Assembly (NCBI GenBank): GCA_029862005.1
Contig: JAOTYD010000025.1
Span: forward strand, 1-48,064
Direction of reading: 5' to 3'
DNA: 48,064 nt
Source: Gammaproteobacteria bacterium
Lineage (GTDB): Bacteria > Pseudomonadota > Gammaproteobacteria > GCA-001735895
Translations under genes and position numbers: made by a program
In this document: piece after piece, positions 9,320 to 20,700 of the stretch
Layout: every line of letters starts with the position of its first letter
How positions within the stretch are numbered: the first letter of the stretch is position 1
Notes under the pieces: model-generated
What the model saw: the letters and a program-made list of their open reading frames with translations, nothing else
What the model was told of the DNA's origin: nothing
Database searches by the model: none

Positions 9320-9808
9320 CTATTTCTTGAGTTCCTTGAGGATTTCGTCGGTGATATTGACTGCATCGCTGGCGTAGGCAATGCTTGCGTCAGTAAATAT
9401 GAAGTCGTACCCATTCTTGTTGCCATAATCCTGGATAACCGTTTTTATCGAAACCTGCACCTTCTGTAATAATTCTCTTTGCTTTGCCTGCAAGTCTTCT
9501 TTCAGCGACTGTTGTTCAAATTGAAAACGCCGCTTGTTCTGGATTATGTTGTCCTCGGCCTTTTTTTTCTGTTCGTCACTCATTACCGCACTATCGGTTT
9601 TATAGGTTTTTTCCATTTGCTGGATTTCCTGTGCAAGTTTTCGCAGGCTCTGCTCGCGGTCGCCAAACTGGCTCTGCAATTCGGCATTGGCCTCTATCGC
9701 TTGCGGCGACTGTTCAAGCAGTACCTTGGAGTTGATGAATGCCGTTTTTCCGGCTGCGTTCAGGCCGACGCTGACCAGCGTCAGTAAAAGAAATGCTGTA
9801 ATTTTCAT
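9320..9808 (-). CDS. OmpH/Skp-family periplasmic chaperone
   Basis: A 162-residue protein with a signal peptide (MKITAFLLLTLVSVGLNAAG, cleavage near residue 19), a short beta segment (KTAFINSKVLLEQSP) and a long charged helical arm (about 45-125) that should form the coiled-coil tentacle of Skp. It ends in the typical YDFIFTDASIAYASDAVNIT segment. Skp binds unfolded outer-membrane proteins in the periplasm. The usual skp neighbours (bamA, lpxD) are absent; here it is followed upstream on the strand by a DUF4124 gene. It may therefore be a second OmpH paralog rather than the main Skp. Confidence 0.88.
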   Translation of the reverse strand: MKITAFLLLTLVSVGLNAAGKTAFINSKVLLEQSPQAIEANAELQSQFGDREQSLRKLAQEIQQMEKTYKTDSAVMSDEQKKKAEDNIIQNKRRFQFEQQSLKEDLQAKQRELLQKVQVSIKTVIQDYGNKNGYDFIFTDASIAYASDAVNITDEILKELKK

Positions 9809-9824
9809 GTATAGATGTCTCTTA

Positions 9825-10343
9825 TTAGTTAATCGTTGATTCCTGATCTTGCAACCTTTGCTGGAGCAGTTTCTCGATATTCTTGGTGTCCTCGAATAGC
9901 TTCTTGATGGTATCCGGAGAATACGGATTGCCGATGTCTCCTGGATTATCAGTTTTTTTAGCGGTTGAGCCTGTTTCTTCCGTCTCGTTTTCTTCGGGTG
10001 GAAGTTTTACCGACTGAATCACGTTTGCATTGGGATCGAAACCCTTGAGTGTAAACTCGACGCCATCAGGGGGTGGCTCAGTTGTAAACTGGACATTTCC
10101 ATCGGCATCGTACCATTTATAAAATACATCCTTGCCGTCAAGATCTTCATCTGAACCAGCCTGGATTGAATTGCCTGAGAATTTAGGCAAATCAGGCATC
10201 GAGAAGTTCGGCATCGACAGATCCGGAAAACTTAAATCCGAAAAACTCACCATGGTATCTCCGTTATCGTCCTTTAGAATCGTAAAGGGCAACAGCAGCG
10301 CGATGAATAATACTGCAATCATAATCTTCGTGAATAGCTTCAT
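9825..10343 (-). CDS. DUF4124 domain protein, membrane-anchored or exported
   Basis: A protein of about 172 residues. The N-terminus has a hydrophobic segment (about 5-21) that could be a signal peptide or anchor. A short repetitive stretch follows (FSDLSFPDLSMPNFSMPDLP), then a DUF4124 module with YKWYDADGNVQFTTEPPPDG, and a C-terminal region ending in a predicted coiled coil (TIKKLFEDTKNIEKLLQQRL). The frame opens with a TTG at 10355, but the ATG at 10343 with GGA about 8 nt upstream is the better start. DUF4124 proteins are common in gammaproteobacteria and have no known function. It ends 16 nt before the Skp-like gene and they are probably cotranscribed. Confidence 0.8.
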   Translation of the reverse strand: MKLFTKIMIAVLFIALLLPFTILKDDNGDTMVSFSDLSFPDLSMPNFSMPDLPKFSGNSIQAGSDEDLDGKDVFYKWYDADGNVQFTTEPPPDGVEFTLKGFDPNANVIQSVKLPPEENETEETGSTAKKTDNPGDIGNPYSPDTIKKLFEDTKNIEKLLQQRLQDQESTIN

Positions 10344-10386
10344 CTGGATTTCCAAATCCGTAAAGTAATGCGAAGAGTATAGCTTT

Positions 10387-12047
<1,661 letters not shown>

Positions 12048-12144
12048 TTCAGGTTTGAATTAAAATACGATATTGTACCAGCCATCTGGAAAGATGCACC
12101 CGCAACGGCACGAATAAAGCGTCCAGGCCATTTTTATTATTTCT

Positions 12145-13191
12145 TTGACCAAATCAGAATCTATCAAAAAGATCGGGCTTGAACTGGGATTCCAGCAGGT
12201 CGGTATTACCGATGCCCATCTCGATCCGCATCATCGACACTATGCAGAATGGATTGCGCGTAACTATCACGGTGAGATGGGCTATATGGCACGTAACGTA
12301 CACAAGCGCCTGCACCCATCCGAATTGGTCGCGGATACATTGTCGGTGATCTGTGTCCGTCTCGACTACCTGGTCGATGAGGCGCGAAACCCGCTCGACC
12401 TGCTTGATCACCCTTACCTGGCATACGTTTCCCGATATGCACTCGGTCGTGATTACCACAAGCTGATGCGCAAGCGCCTGCAGAAATTTGCCGACCGAAT
12501 AAAACAGGCCCATGGCAGTATGGGGTATCGCGTGTTTACCGACAGCGCCCCGGTTCTCGAGAAAGCACTCGCGACCAAGGCTGGGATCGGTTGGCAGGGA
12601 AAACACAGCAATATCCTGCATCGCGAGCATGGTTCCTGGTTTTTTCTGGGTGAAATCTATACTGATATGGTGCTCGAAATCGATGATCCGATCGACAATC
12701 ATTGCGGCCGCTGCACCAGTTGCATTGACGTCTGTCCGACCGCGGCGATAGTTGAGCCCTACTGGGTAGATGCAAGACGCTGTATTTCCTATCTGACCAT
12801 CGAGCATCGTTCTGAAATCCCGGTGGAATTTCGCCAGGCGATTGGTAATCGAATATATGGTTGCGATGATTGCCAGCTGGTGTGTCCCTGGAATCGCTTT
12901 GCAAAATATACCGGCGAAATCGATTTTCAGCCACGCCACGGGCTCGACCATATTTCCCTGATGGATTGTTATCGTTGGTCAGAGGCCGACTTCATGCATA
13001 AAATGGAAGGTTCGGCAATTCGACGTATCGGCTACCAATGCTGGTTGCGTAATATAGTGATTGCGCTTGGAAACGCCGCCCGGGACCCACATATAGAATC
13101 GATACTAAAGCAGGATTATGCTCAACACAGTGGTTTCTTACAGCACCACCTTGACTGGGCGATTCAACAACAGCAGGGCAAATCGCAATGA
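12145..13191 (+). CDS. queG: Epoxyqueuosine reductase QueG
   Basis: QueG reduces epoxyqueuosine to queuosine at the tRNA wobble position, using cobalamin and two [4Fe-4S] clusters. The 348-residue protein has the N-terminal cobalamin-reductase-like domain, with FTDSAPVLEKALATKAG and GKHSNIL, and two cluster motifs, CGRCTSCIDVCPTAAI (about 192-207) and CDDCQLVCPWN. The start is TTG at 12145 with no clear Shine-Dalgarno, chosen because the family N-terminus follows at once. The stop overlaps the ygfZ start by 4 nt. It is a little shorter than E. coli QueG at the C-terminus. Confidence 0.95.
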   Translation: MTKSESIKKIGLELGFQQVGITDAHLDPHHRHYAEWIARNYHGEMGYMARNVHKRLHPSELVADTLSVICVRLDYLVDEARNPLDLLDHPYLAYVSRYALGRDYHKLMRKRLQKFADRIKQAHGSMGYRVFTDSAPVLEKALATKAGIGWQGKHSNILHREHGSWFFLGEIYTDMVLEIDDPIDNHCGRCTSCIDVCPTAAIVEPYWVDARRCISYLTIEHRSEIPVEFRQAIGNRIYGCDDCQLVCPWNRFAKYTGEIDFQPRHGLDHISLMDCYRWSEADFMHKMEGSAIRRIGYQCWLRNIVIALGNAARDPHIESILKQDYAQHSGFLQHHLDWAIQQQQGKSQ

Positions 13192-14174
13192 AGCAGTGGC
13201 AAGAATTCGAAAGTAAGCAGAGTAGCGCGCAAGCCGCTAACGATTTCATCTGCGCCGTTGACGAAATCGGATTGATCATGGTCAGTGGTGCGGATGCGAC
13301 TGACTTCCTGCAAAACCAGCTCAGCAACGATATCAACCTGATTGATGAATCCCGTTACCAGTTGAGTTCCTATTCGACACCCAAGGGCAGGATGCTGGGA
13401 GTATTTCGAGTAATTCGGGTCAGCAACGGTTACCTGCTGCTGACGACCGCGTCAATAGTGGTACCGTTACTCGAGCATCTCTACAAATACATCGTACAGT
13501 CACAGGTGACGCTGGCCGATGCCAGCAATTATTTTGCCCGTTTTGCGGTGCAAACAGGAAACCCGGAAAATGTCGGGAAAACATCGACACCGGGCGGGCC
13601 GGGTACCGTAATGCAAACCGAGAGTATGATTACATTGCAGCTTGAGCCGCTCGGGTCCCAGCGTCGATTCCTGCTGATGTTCCTGTCTGCCGATGAGGCA
13701 ATTGATTTCTGGGAAAGCCTGGCCGGGAGTTTACAGGTTGCCGGATACTCGTCCTGGCATCTGTCCGAGATCAAGGCGGGGATTCCAGTGATTTACCCTG
13801 CAACGGCCGGGGAATTTGTGCTACAAATGACGAATCTCGGTGCTCTGGGCGGTGTCAGTTTCGATAAAGGCTGCTATCCCGGCCAGGAAATTGTCGCGCG
13901 CATGCAGTATCTCGGAAAACTCAAACGGCGCATGTTCCTGGCTCGCATCGAGACTGATACGCTGCCGGCTCCAGGTGATGACCTGGTCACGCCGGGCAAG
14001 ACCGTTGCTGACGGCAGCGGCAAGGTCGTCGATGCCGAGTTCGACCTGGATGGAAATTGTCATTGTCTTTACATCGCACAAATTTCAAAAGCGGAGTCCG
14101 GCAGCCTGCAGCTGTTGAAACAGCCTGGATCCAGAATCGATAACGTCGATTTGCCTTACGTGCTCGAGATTTAG
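13188..14174 (+). CDS. ygfZ: tRNA-modifying / iron-sulfur assembly protein YgfZ
   Basis: A folate-binding GcvT-like protein of 328 residues that supports maturation of some iron-sulfur enzymes, including the MiaB-type tRNA methylthiotransferases. The diagnostic motif K-G-C-[YF]-x-G-Q-E is present (KGCYPGQEIVARMQYLGK, about 226-243), with the redox Cys near residue 228. The N-terminal GADATDFLQNQLSNDI segment is also typical. It overlaps queG by 4 nt; both proteins touch iron-sulfur/tRNA modification, which fits an operon. Confidence 0.94.
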   Translation: MKQWQEFESKQSSAQAANDFICAVDEIGLIMVSGADATDFLQNQLSNDINLIDESRYQLSSYSTPKGRMLGVFRVIRVSNGYLLLTTASIVVPLLEHLYKYIVQSQVTLADASNYFARFAVQTGNPENVGKTSTPGGPGTVMQTESMITLQLEPLGSQRRFLLMFLSADEAIDFWESLAGSLQVAGYSSWHLSEIKAGIPVIYPATAGEFVLQMTNLGALGGVSFDKGCYPGQEIVARMQYLGKLKRRMFLARIETDTLPAPGDDLVTPGKTVADGSGKVVDAEFDLDGNCHCLYIAQISKAESGSLQLLKQPGSRIDNVDLPYVLEI

Positions 14175-14245
14175 CATTTATCCGGCTGTGAAATCAAAAT
14201 TGACTTCTATACTCGAGAGTACCTGATTCAAGCCTCCGAGAAACG

Positions 14246-15076
14246 ATGAGCATCACCGCGGAATCCATTATTGACGATCTGGAAAACGATCGTTTACCTC
14301 TACCTACTTTACCCGAAGTCGCGCTCAAGGTTCGCGAAACAGCCGAAGACGACAAGGCTTCGATAAACGATGTTGCCAAGATCATCGAAACAGATGCAGC
14401 GCTTTCGGCGCGTATTGTCCAGGTCGGCAACTCGGCGCTTTATCGAGGCATCAGTCCAGCCGAGACCGTCCAGGCTGCTACCATGCGCATGGGCCTGGAT
14501 ACGGTACGTACACTTACAACCAGCCTGGTCATGAAACAACTGTTCCAGGCCACCCACCCGGTGGTTGATTTTCACCTGCGTAAAGCCTGGAAGCTGAGCA
14601 CCGATGTTGCGGCCCTGAGCGCAATGATCGCCAAGAGTTCGTCATCACTGGAAGCGGATAGCGCCCTGCTGGCGGGATTAACCCACTCGATCGGCCTCTC
14701 CCCGATCCTGGTAAAGGCTGAAAGCGATCCTGCTTTACTGAACAATGCAGAGGCGCTCGAACAATTGTTGTTTGACCTGTATCCCATGGTCGGTAGCCAG
14801 ATCTTAAAGCGGTGGAATTTCAGCAATGCGCTGATTAAAGTACCCGCCGAGCACCTGATTCTTCAGCGTAATGGAGACAAAGGCAAGGCAGACTATGTCG
14901 ATGTCGTACAGGTCGCGCTGCTGCAGACCCTCGGGGACGATACTCATCCCCTGAAGGGTACAGACCTGAGCCAGGTTTCCGCGTTCGAGCGCCTGGGTAT
15001 GAGCACTGATATCGATGAAATCGATATCAGTGGCGGTGTCATCGAGGTCGAAGAAATCAAGGTCGCCATTCGCTAA
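14246..15076 (+). CDS. HDOD domain protein
   Basis: A 276-residue protein with one HDOD domain (about 12-210), recognised by LPTLPEVALKVRETAED, VAKIIETDAALSARIVQVGNS and MGLDTVRTLTTSLVMKQLF. HDOD proteins are non-enzymatic relatives of HD phosphohydrolases that act as signalling partners in motility, biofilm or stress control. No GGDEF, EAL or receiver domain is fused, so its partner is unknown. The C-terminal tail (EIDISGGVIEVEEIKVAIR) is not a known domain. Its 3' end overlaps that of the convergent DsbA-family gene by 4 nt. Confidence 0.9.
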   Translation: MSITAESIIDDLENDRLPLPTLPEVALKVRETAEDDKASINDVAKIIETDAALSARIVQVGNSALYRGISPAETVQAATMRMGLDTVRTLTTSLVMKQLFQATHPVVDFHLRKAWKLSTDVAALSAMIAKSSSSLEADSALLAGLTHSIGLSPILVKAESDPALLNNAEALEQLLFDLYPMVGSQILKRWNFSNALIKVPAEHLILQRNGDKGKADYVDVVQVALLQTLGDDTHPLKGTDLSQVSAFERLGMSTDIDEIDISGGVIEVEEIKVAIR

Positions 15077-15702
15077 GCAGCATCGATCTGGCTTAACATC
15101 GCCTCCGGATCACGGTAGTTCAGTCCAATGTGTTGAAGTACTCCGGCTTTTACTAGCGCGAGGCTCGGAAAGTTGTTTATCCCCATTGACCGTGCGCTCT
15201 GAATTTCAACCAGCAATGCCTGCTGGGTTGACTCGGATACCAGGCTTTGCGCAAATCGCTCAACGTCGAGACCGATATCTGCCGCCAGTTCAATCAGAGT
15301 GCTGTTATCCGATGGATTTTTAGCCTGCAGGTAATAGGCCTGTTGAATTCGTCCGGTCATCGCCTCGTCATACTCGTCGCCCTGTTCGCGGGCCGCGATA
15401 ACTGCACGATTGGCGGGATAGGTCGAGCGCCTTGGTGAACACTCGCTCCAGAATCCGTGGTTAAAGCGAGTGCCGGGGATGGTTTGCTCGATTCGGTGCC
15501 AGGTTTGCTGCAGCATCGTGGCCATTGCCGCAGGCATCGGTTCGTCCGAATCGGGTGCCAGGCCACCGACGATGCGACGAATGTGCATGTGTCCGGCGAC
15601 GGCGTCAAATATTACCCGGCGCGTGGGTTCGAAGCCCCAGCACCAGCTGCACATCGGGTCATGTACGTAGATCAGGGTTTCCTGCATGACGTTATGCCTC
15701 AT
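15073..15702 (-). CDS. DsbA-family (FrnE-like) thioredoxin-fold protein
   Basis: A protein of about 204-209 residues with an N-terminal thioredoxin-fold motif DPMCSWCWGFEP, giving a CxxC pair at Cys18/Cys21 from the longest start, and the DsbA helical insertion. There is no signal peptide, so it is probably cytosolic. Such proteins (COG3531-type) are annotated as DsbA-family oxidoreductases or isomerase-like proteins; the substrate is unknown. The ATG at 15702 overlaps the stop region of the next gene upstream on the strand; a second ATG at 15687 is equally possible. It is the last gene of a three-gene set with the flavoprotein and the DUF4442 gene. Confidence 0.85.
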   Translation of the reverse strand: MRHNVMQETLIYVHDPMCSWCWGFEPTRRVIFDAVAGHMHIRRIVGGLAPDSDEPMPAAMATMLQQTWHRIEQTIPGTRFNHGFWSECSPRRSTYPANRAVIAAREQGDEYDEAMTGRIQQAYYLQAKNPSDNSTLIELAADIGLDVERFAQSLVSESTQQALLVEIQSARSMGINNFPSLALVKAGVLQHIGLNYRDPEAMLSQIDAA

Positions 15703-16681
15703 CTCCGATTAACTGTCGCATGATGGTTTCACAGGTTTCAATGGTGTCGATTCCGGCCACGCTTTTACCCGCCTGCCAGTAGTCTTTCTCACCTTTTTCA
15801 TCCAGCGAAGAGTGTTTCAACTGCCAGATCGACTTTAAACCATAGAACATACGCATCCAGTGCTTGGTTTTGTTACCTGACAGCATCCAGCGGGAAAACC
15901 AGCCGAGGCCGGTTCCACTGCGTTTGATAAAATCGGTGTTGATGACCGACACCGGGATTCCGGTTACCCGTTCCGATAATACAATGTCTGACTCCACGGC
16001 AGAGAGCACCGCCTGCTTATAGGCATCGCTGGCACGACATTCAGTACTCGCGATAAAGCGTGTGCCGAGCTGACAGGCAGAATAACCCGTATCCAGCGCC
16101 TCCCAGAAATCCCGCGACTCGCCAATGCCACCTGCACATACCAGTGGAATGCCGAGCCCATGCAGTTCCTCGTAGATCTGCTGCATCGATTGCGGGCCCG
16201 CGTGACCGCCGGCACGATTGTTCACGCAAATCAATCCGTCGACGCCATTATCGAGGCCGATTTTCGCCCATTTCAACTCGGTAACATCGTGATAAACAAG
16301 ACCTCCCGCGGCATGCACCCGTTCGGCCACCCAGCCCGGCTTTCCAAGGGAAGTCACAAAAAATCGTATGCCCTCTTCGAGTGCGATATCTATCCATTCC
16401 GACATGCGCTGATGATATTTCTTTGATGATTTCTCGATTAGCGCATTCATGCCGATGGGTTTATCCGTTAGCTCCTGCATCAATCGGATGCCCTCGCGGT
16501 ATTCATGGCCGTGAACGTATGTCAAAGATATCGGCTGTAAAATACCGATACCGCCGGCTTCCGAGACAGCGGCTGTCAATTCAGGATTGCTACAGGGATA
16601 CATGGCGCCACCAATTACCGGGTAACGGATGCCGACTTGCTGACAAAATGCGGCTGCTGCTGAGGATAGATCTCGGCTCAT
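15692..16681 (-). CDS. Nitronate monooxygenase / 2-nitropropane dioxygenase-like flavoprotein
   Basis: An FMN-dependent TIM-barrel enzyme of about 329 residues from the ATG at 16681. That start overlaps the stop of the DUF4442 gene (ATGA) and is preferred over the longer open frame reaching 16768. Visible motifs are VIGGAMYPCSNPELTAAVSEAGGIGIL at the N-terminus, NNRAGGHAGP in the middle and VCAGGIGES, which binds the FMN phosphate. Members oxidise alkyl nitronates, while close relatives act as enoyl-ACP reductases (FabK) or other flavin oxidoreductases; the substrate cannot be told here. Confidence 0.87.
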   Translation of the reverse strand: MSRDLSSAAAAFCQQVGIRYPVIGGAMYPCSNPELTAAVSEAGGIGILQPISLTYVHGHEYREGIRLMQELTDKPIGMNALIEKSSKKYHQRMSEWIDIALEEGIRFFVTSLGKPGWVAERVHAAGGLVYHDVTELKWAKIGLDNGVDGLICVNNRAGGHAGPQSMQQIYEELHGLGIPLVCAGGIGESRDFWEALDTGYSACQLGTRFIASTECRASDAYKQAVLSAVESDIVLSERVTGIPVSVINTDFIKRSGTGLGWFSRWMLSGNKTKHWMRMFYGLKSIWQLKHSSLDEKGEKDYWQAGKSVAGIDTIETCETIMRQLIGDEA

Positions 16682-17169
16682 GTCGTCTCGTTTCCAATTA
16701 ACCAGGTCGCTCGCACCCGTGTGACGGTCTCTCCACTTTGATCCCGCAGTATTGCCTCGACCTGGCACGGGGTATTGTCTGCCAGCGACTCGGGTAACTG
16801 AAACTCGGCAATGGCGGTTATCTTGCCGCGTGACTTTTTGATGTACTCCGCGTGGATATCGAGCACGATACCACGCATGTTAGCAGAAATGGTCGACAGT
16901 ACTGCCAGGCCGGTTGCAATCTCACCGAGATTGACCAGAGCAATCGCGTGTAATGAATGCAGATGATTGCGAACCCTGCGCTTGTCCCTCAGGCTCACCC
17001 GGGCGTAGCCTGGCCGTATCTCTTCGACATAAGCACTGATCGTGCCGCTATAGGGCGCTACCCAACCGAGTGCAAGGCTGAATAAACGACGGCCGAATGG
17101 CAGTCCTTCGAGACGGGACCACCACTTGAGAACCGTCGCCTGATTTGCGCTGGATTTGATCTGTGTCAT
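16678..17169 (-). CDS. DUF4442 family, hotdog-fold thioesterase-like protein
   Basis: A 163-residue protein of the DUF4442/PaaI-like hotdog superfamily. The central region (RPGYARVSLRDKRRVRNHLHSLHAIALVNLGEIATGL, about 60-97) has the N-H-x2-S-x-H-A-x-A-L-x-N-x-G-E pattern shared with acyl-CoA thioesterases of the family. It heads a tightly overlapping three-gene set with the flavoprotein and DsbA-family genes. The substrate is unknown. Its start is only 53 nt from the divergent zinc-ribbon gene, so the two share a promoter region. Confidence 0.85.
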   Translation of the reverse strand: MTQIKSSANQATVLKWWSRLEGLPFGRRLFSLALGWVAPYSGTISAYVEEIRPGYARVSLRDKRRVRNHLHSLHAIALVNLGEIATGLAVLSTISANMRGIVLDIHAEYIKKSRGKITAIAEFQLPESLADNTPCQVEAILRDQSGETVTRVRATWLIGNETT

Positions 17170-17222
17170 CGAAACGGGAGGCTTACTTGTGCGGCCTGAT
17201 ATTATGCGCTATTAATGAACCC

Positions 17223-17732
17223 ATGGAAAATAAGGACCGGGAAAAACTGATTGCCGCTTTCGACCACATGGTGGAAAACGTCAGTGCAGCAATTCATGAA
17301 GCCGAAGAAGCCATCGCCCCGACGGTTGAGGAAATGGTACACAATTCGCAGGTACTGGCGCGCGAACTGTTTGCCCTGACCCAGGAGGAAGCAGAAAGCC
17401 TGGGTGACACGCTGAAACGCGACATGCAGAAAGCCAACAAAACCCTGAACCAGCAGGGCAAGGAACTCAAGGATTGGTTGAGCTTCGATTTAACGGTGGT
17501 CGAAGATCGTTTCATTGAAATGATTGCGCGTGCGGCGGATAAAACCTGGCTCGATTTCCGGGCTTTTGAAAATGAGGATCACCAGGCAAGCATTTATCGA
17601 AGCGGTGAAATCTGCAGCGCCGGTACGTTGTGTTGCAGGAACTGTGACAATAACATTACCCTACCCCAGACCGGCCAGATTCCGCGCTGCCCGGAATGCG
17701 ACCAGGAAGAATTCTTTCGGGTTGTCAGCTAG
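17223..17732 (+). CDS. Zinc-ribbon-containing protein, YbeL-like (DUF1451)
   Basis: A protein of about 169 residues from the ATG at 17223 (the frame is open from 17163). Most of it is charged helix, likely coiled coil (about 1-110), followed by a C-terminal zinc ribbon with the Cys pairs CCRNCDN and CPECDQ. Length and layout match E. coli YbeL. The function is unknown. Its stop overlaps the end of the convergent putA gene by 4 nt, so no separate terminator is present between them. Confidence 0.85.
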   Translation: MENKDREKLIAAFDHMVENVSAAIHEAEEAIAPTVEEMVHNSQVLARELFALTQEEAESLGDTLKRDMQKANKTLNQQGKELKDWLSFDLTVVEDRFIEMIARAADKTWLDFRAFENEDHQASIYRSGEICSAGTLCCRNCDNNITLPQTGQIPRCPECDQEEFFRVVS

Positions 17733-20700
17733 CTGCCTGCAGCGATCAGGCTGGCATTACCGCCGGCAGCGGTCGTATCAATACACAGGTGACGCTCGAC
17801 GATGAGACGGTCAAGCTCATCAACACCACAAATCAGCGGAATCAGCTTACCGTTTCTGTCCGCCAGGGCGATTCGGTAAGCGCGCAGTTGCTCAGCCCGG
17901 GCCCGCGACATTACGGCATCGATACCGTCTAGCATTCTCAGCGTCGCGGCTTCGACCGATCCATCGATTCCCACTGCCATTCCGAACTGCTGCAGGCGTT
18001 GTGCCAGTTGAGTGGCCTGTTCGGCCACGATGACGATTGCGTTCTGCTGTGCCAGTGCCGCGACTGCCTGCAGCAACGCATCGCCGCGTGTTGGTCCCAG
18101 GCACAGTACGACCCCGCGAGGATGCATCGATAACTGATTGGTCTCGCCTGTTGGCCCTGGCATCGTGTAAATTTCGATAATCGATTTAACCTCTTGCGGA
18201 AGTCCCTCGTCACGGGCTAGCCGTCGTAATTGGCCGAGGTCAGGATTCGAATCCGGGACATTGAAGCTGGATATTTTCGAAACCAGTTTCTGCAAGCTTG
18301 CAGCGTCGACCGACGCCTCATCGGTGCTGCTGTTTGGCAGACTTGTCTCGGCAACGAAACGTTGTAGATACCAGGGACCCCCGGCTTTAGGGCCGGTTCC
18401 GGAGAGGCCTTCACCACCAAACGGCTGGGTGCCTACCACGGCTCCAATCTGGTTACGGTTCACATATACATTACCGGCTTTTATGCGCCTGACGATTTGC
18501 TCGACTCGCGAATCTACCCGGGTATGAATACCAAAGGTCAATCCATAACCCTGTTCATTTATGGTGCTGACTACCTTATCTATATCGCTGGCCGCAAAGC
18601 GAGCGACATGCAACACAGGCCCAAAGATTTCTTCCTCGAGTTGCTCTATACCATCCAGCTGGATCACAGTCGGGGCTACGAACAGGCCTTCTTCCGGTAC
18701 CGCTATCGATTTGAGTACCCTTCCCTGTTGCGCCATGGAGCGGCAATGTGATTCAATTTTTTGCTTTGCAGCCTCGTCAATTACCGGCCCGATATCCGTC
18801 GCCAGGTACCATGGATTCCCGACCTCCAGCTCGTCCAATGCGCCAAATAGCATTTCCAGGACTTTATCCGCGATATCCTCCTGCAGGTAAAGCATGCGCA
18901 ATGCCGAGCAGCGCTGCCCAGCGCTCTGGAAGGCCGACGCAAGGACGTCGCGGATCACCTGCTCGGGCAACGCGGTCGAGTCGACAATCATCGCGTTCAA
19001 ACCACCGGTCTCGGCGATCAGGGGTGCCGTCACCGGTAAATGCTGGGCCATGCTGCGATTAATGTGCGTCGCGGTTGCCGTCGAACCCGTAAAACAGATA
19101 CCGGCGATGCGAGCATCGGCGCTAAGCGCTGCCCCGACGATTGCACCTGTGCCCGGCAGCAGCTGAAAGGCCGCGGGTGGAATTCCGGCCTGGTGTATCA
19201 GTTTTCCTGCAAACGCTGCAATCAGGCTGGTCTGCTCGGCGGGCTTGGCAATAACGCAGTTTCCGGCAGCCAGCGCGGCAAACACCTGGCCACTGAAGAT
19301 CGCCAATGGGAAATTCCACGGTGAAATACAAACCATAACGCCACGCGCAACCAGGGAGCTATCCAGCGACTCGAGTTGCGCCGCGTAGTAGCGCGCGAAA
19401 TCGACCGCCTCGCGCACCTCACCCACGGCATCGAGCCAGGATTTACCGGCCTCCCGTGCCAGCAAGGCGAAGAGTTCAGGTGCGTTTTGCTCGTACAGGT
19501 CGGCGACACGTTGCAGACACCGGGCGCGATCCTCCCTGGTGGAACCTGACCACTCGTCAAAACTTTCGAGCGCGCTCTGAATTGACCGATCGACTGTTTC
19601 GAGGCTCGCATCGATGACTTCTCCAACCCGGTCTTCGGGATCTGCAGGATTGAAAACCTCCCGTGCGACTTTCTCTTGTGTTATTGGCGCACTCGTCAGC
19701 GGTTCCGCCTGCCAGGTTGTTGTACTCAGGGTTTCACGTGACTGGTTAATTTCGTGCAGGCAATTCAGGTCGGTAATGTCCCAGCCCCGGGAATTAAGGC
19801 GCGCGCTGCCGTAAAGCGCCGCGGGCAAACAGATCCCGGGATTCGACAGTTGTTCTAGCTTCGATATCTGATCGATCGGATCGCTTGCTATGGATTCCGG
19901 GGAAATGCTGGTATCGACAATCTGGTTGACAAACGAACTGTTGGCGCCGTTCTCGAGCAGTCGACGAACCAGGTAGGCCAGTAAATCCTGGTGTTCGCCC
20001 ACCGGTGCGTAGATACGGCAGTGTGCACCATGCTTTTGATGCACGTGTTCGTGCAATGACTCGCCCATGCCGTGCAGTCTCTGAAACTCGTAATCGTGCT
20101 GACCCCCCGCAAGGTTTAACACCGCGGCCACCGAATGTGCATTGTGCGTCGCAAACTGCGGATAGATTCGATCGGTCATGGTCAACAGTTTCCTGGCGCA
20201 GGCAAGGTAGGAAATATCGGTATTTACCTTGCGCGTGAATACCGGGTAATCGGAAAGTCCGAGTACCTGCGCGCGCTTGATTTCGGTATCCCAGTAGGCG
20301 CCTTTTACCAGCCGGACCATGATCTTGCGATCGAGGCGTTTGGCCAGGGCATAGAGCCAGTCCAGCATTGGCACGGCGCGTTTACCAAATGCCTGCACGA
20401 CAACCCCGAAACCCTGCCAGTCCTGCAACGCGGGATTGGTTAGGACGGCCTCGATGACATCGAGCGAAATATCGAGTCGATCTGCCTCTTCCGCGTCGAT
20501 ATTGAAACCCATGTTGGCCGAACAGGCGAGCATGGCCAGGGATTCAACCCTTGGCACCAGTTCATTGATAACCCGGAGATACTGGCCTATTTCATAACGC
20601 GGGTGCAGTGCCGAGAGCTTGACCGATATGCCCGGGTTGTCACGGGTGCTTTGATGTCTGCAATCTTTTGCCAGGGCCGTGATCGCGTCCGAGTAGGCCA

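Noticed and set aside
12048-12144. Fluoride riboswitch before crcB
   Set aside because: The 97-nt upstream region shows no recognisable conserved core of that riboswitch.
12154-12951. Long minus-strand frame opposite queG
   Set aside because: It lies wholly antisense to a clearly conserved gene and has no recognisable domain.
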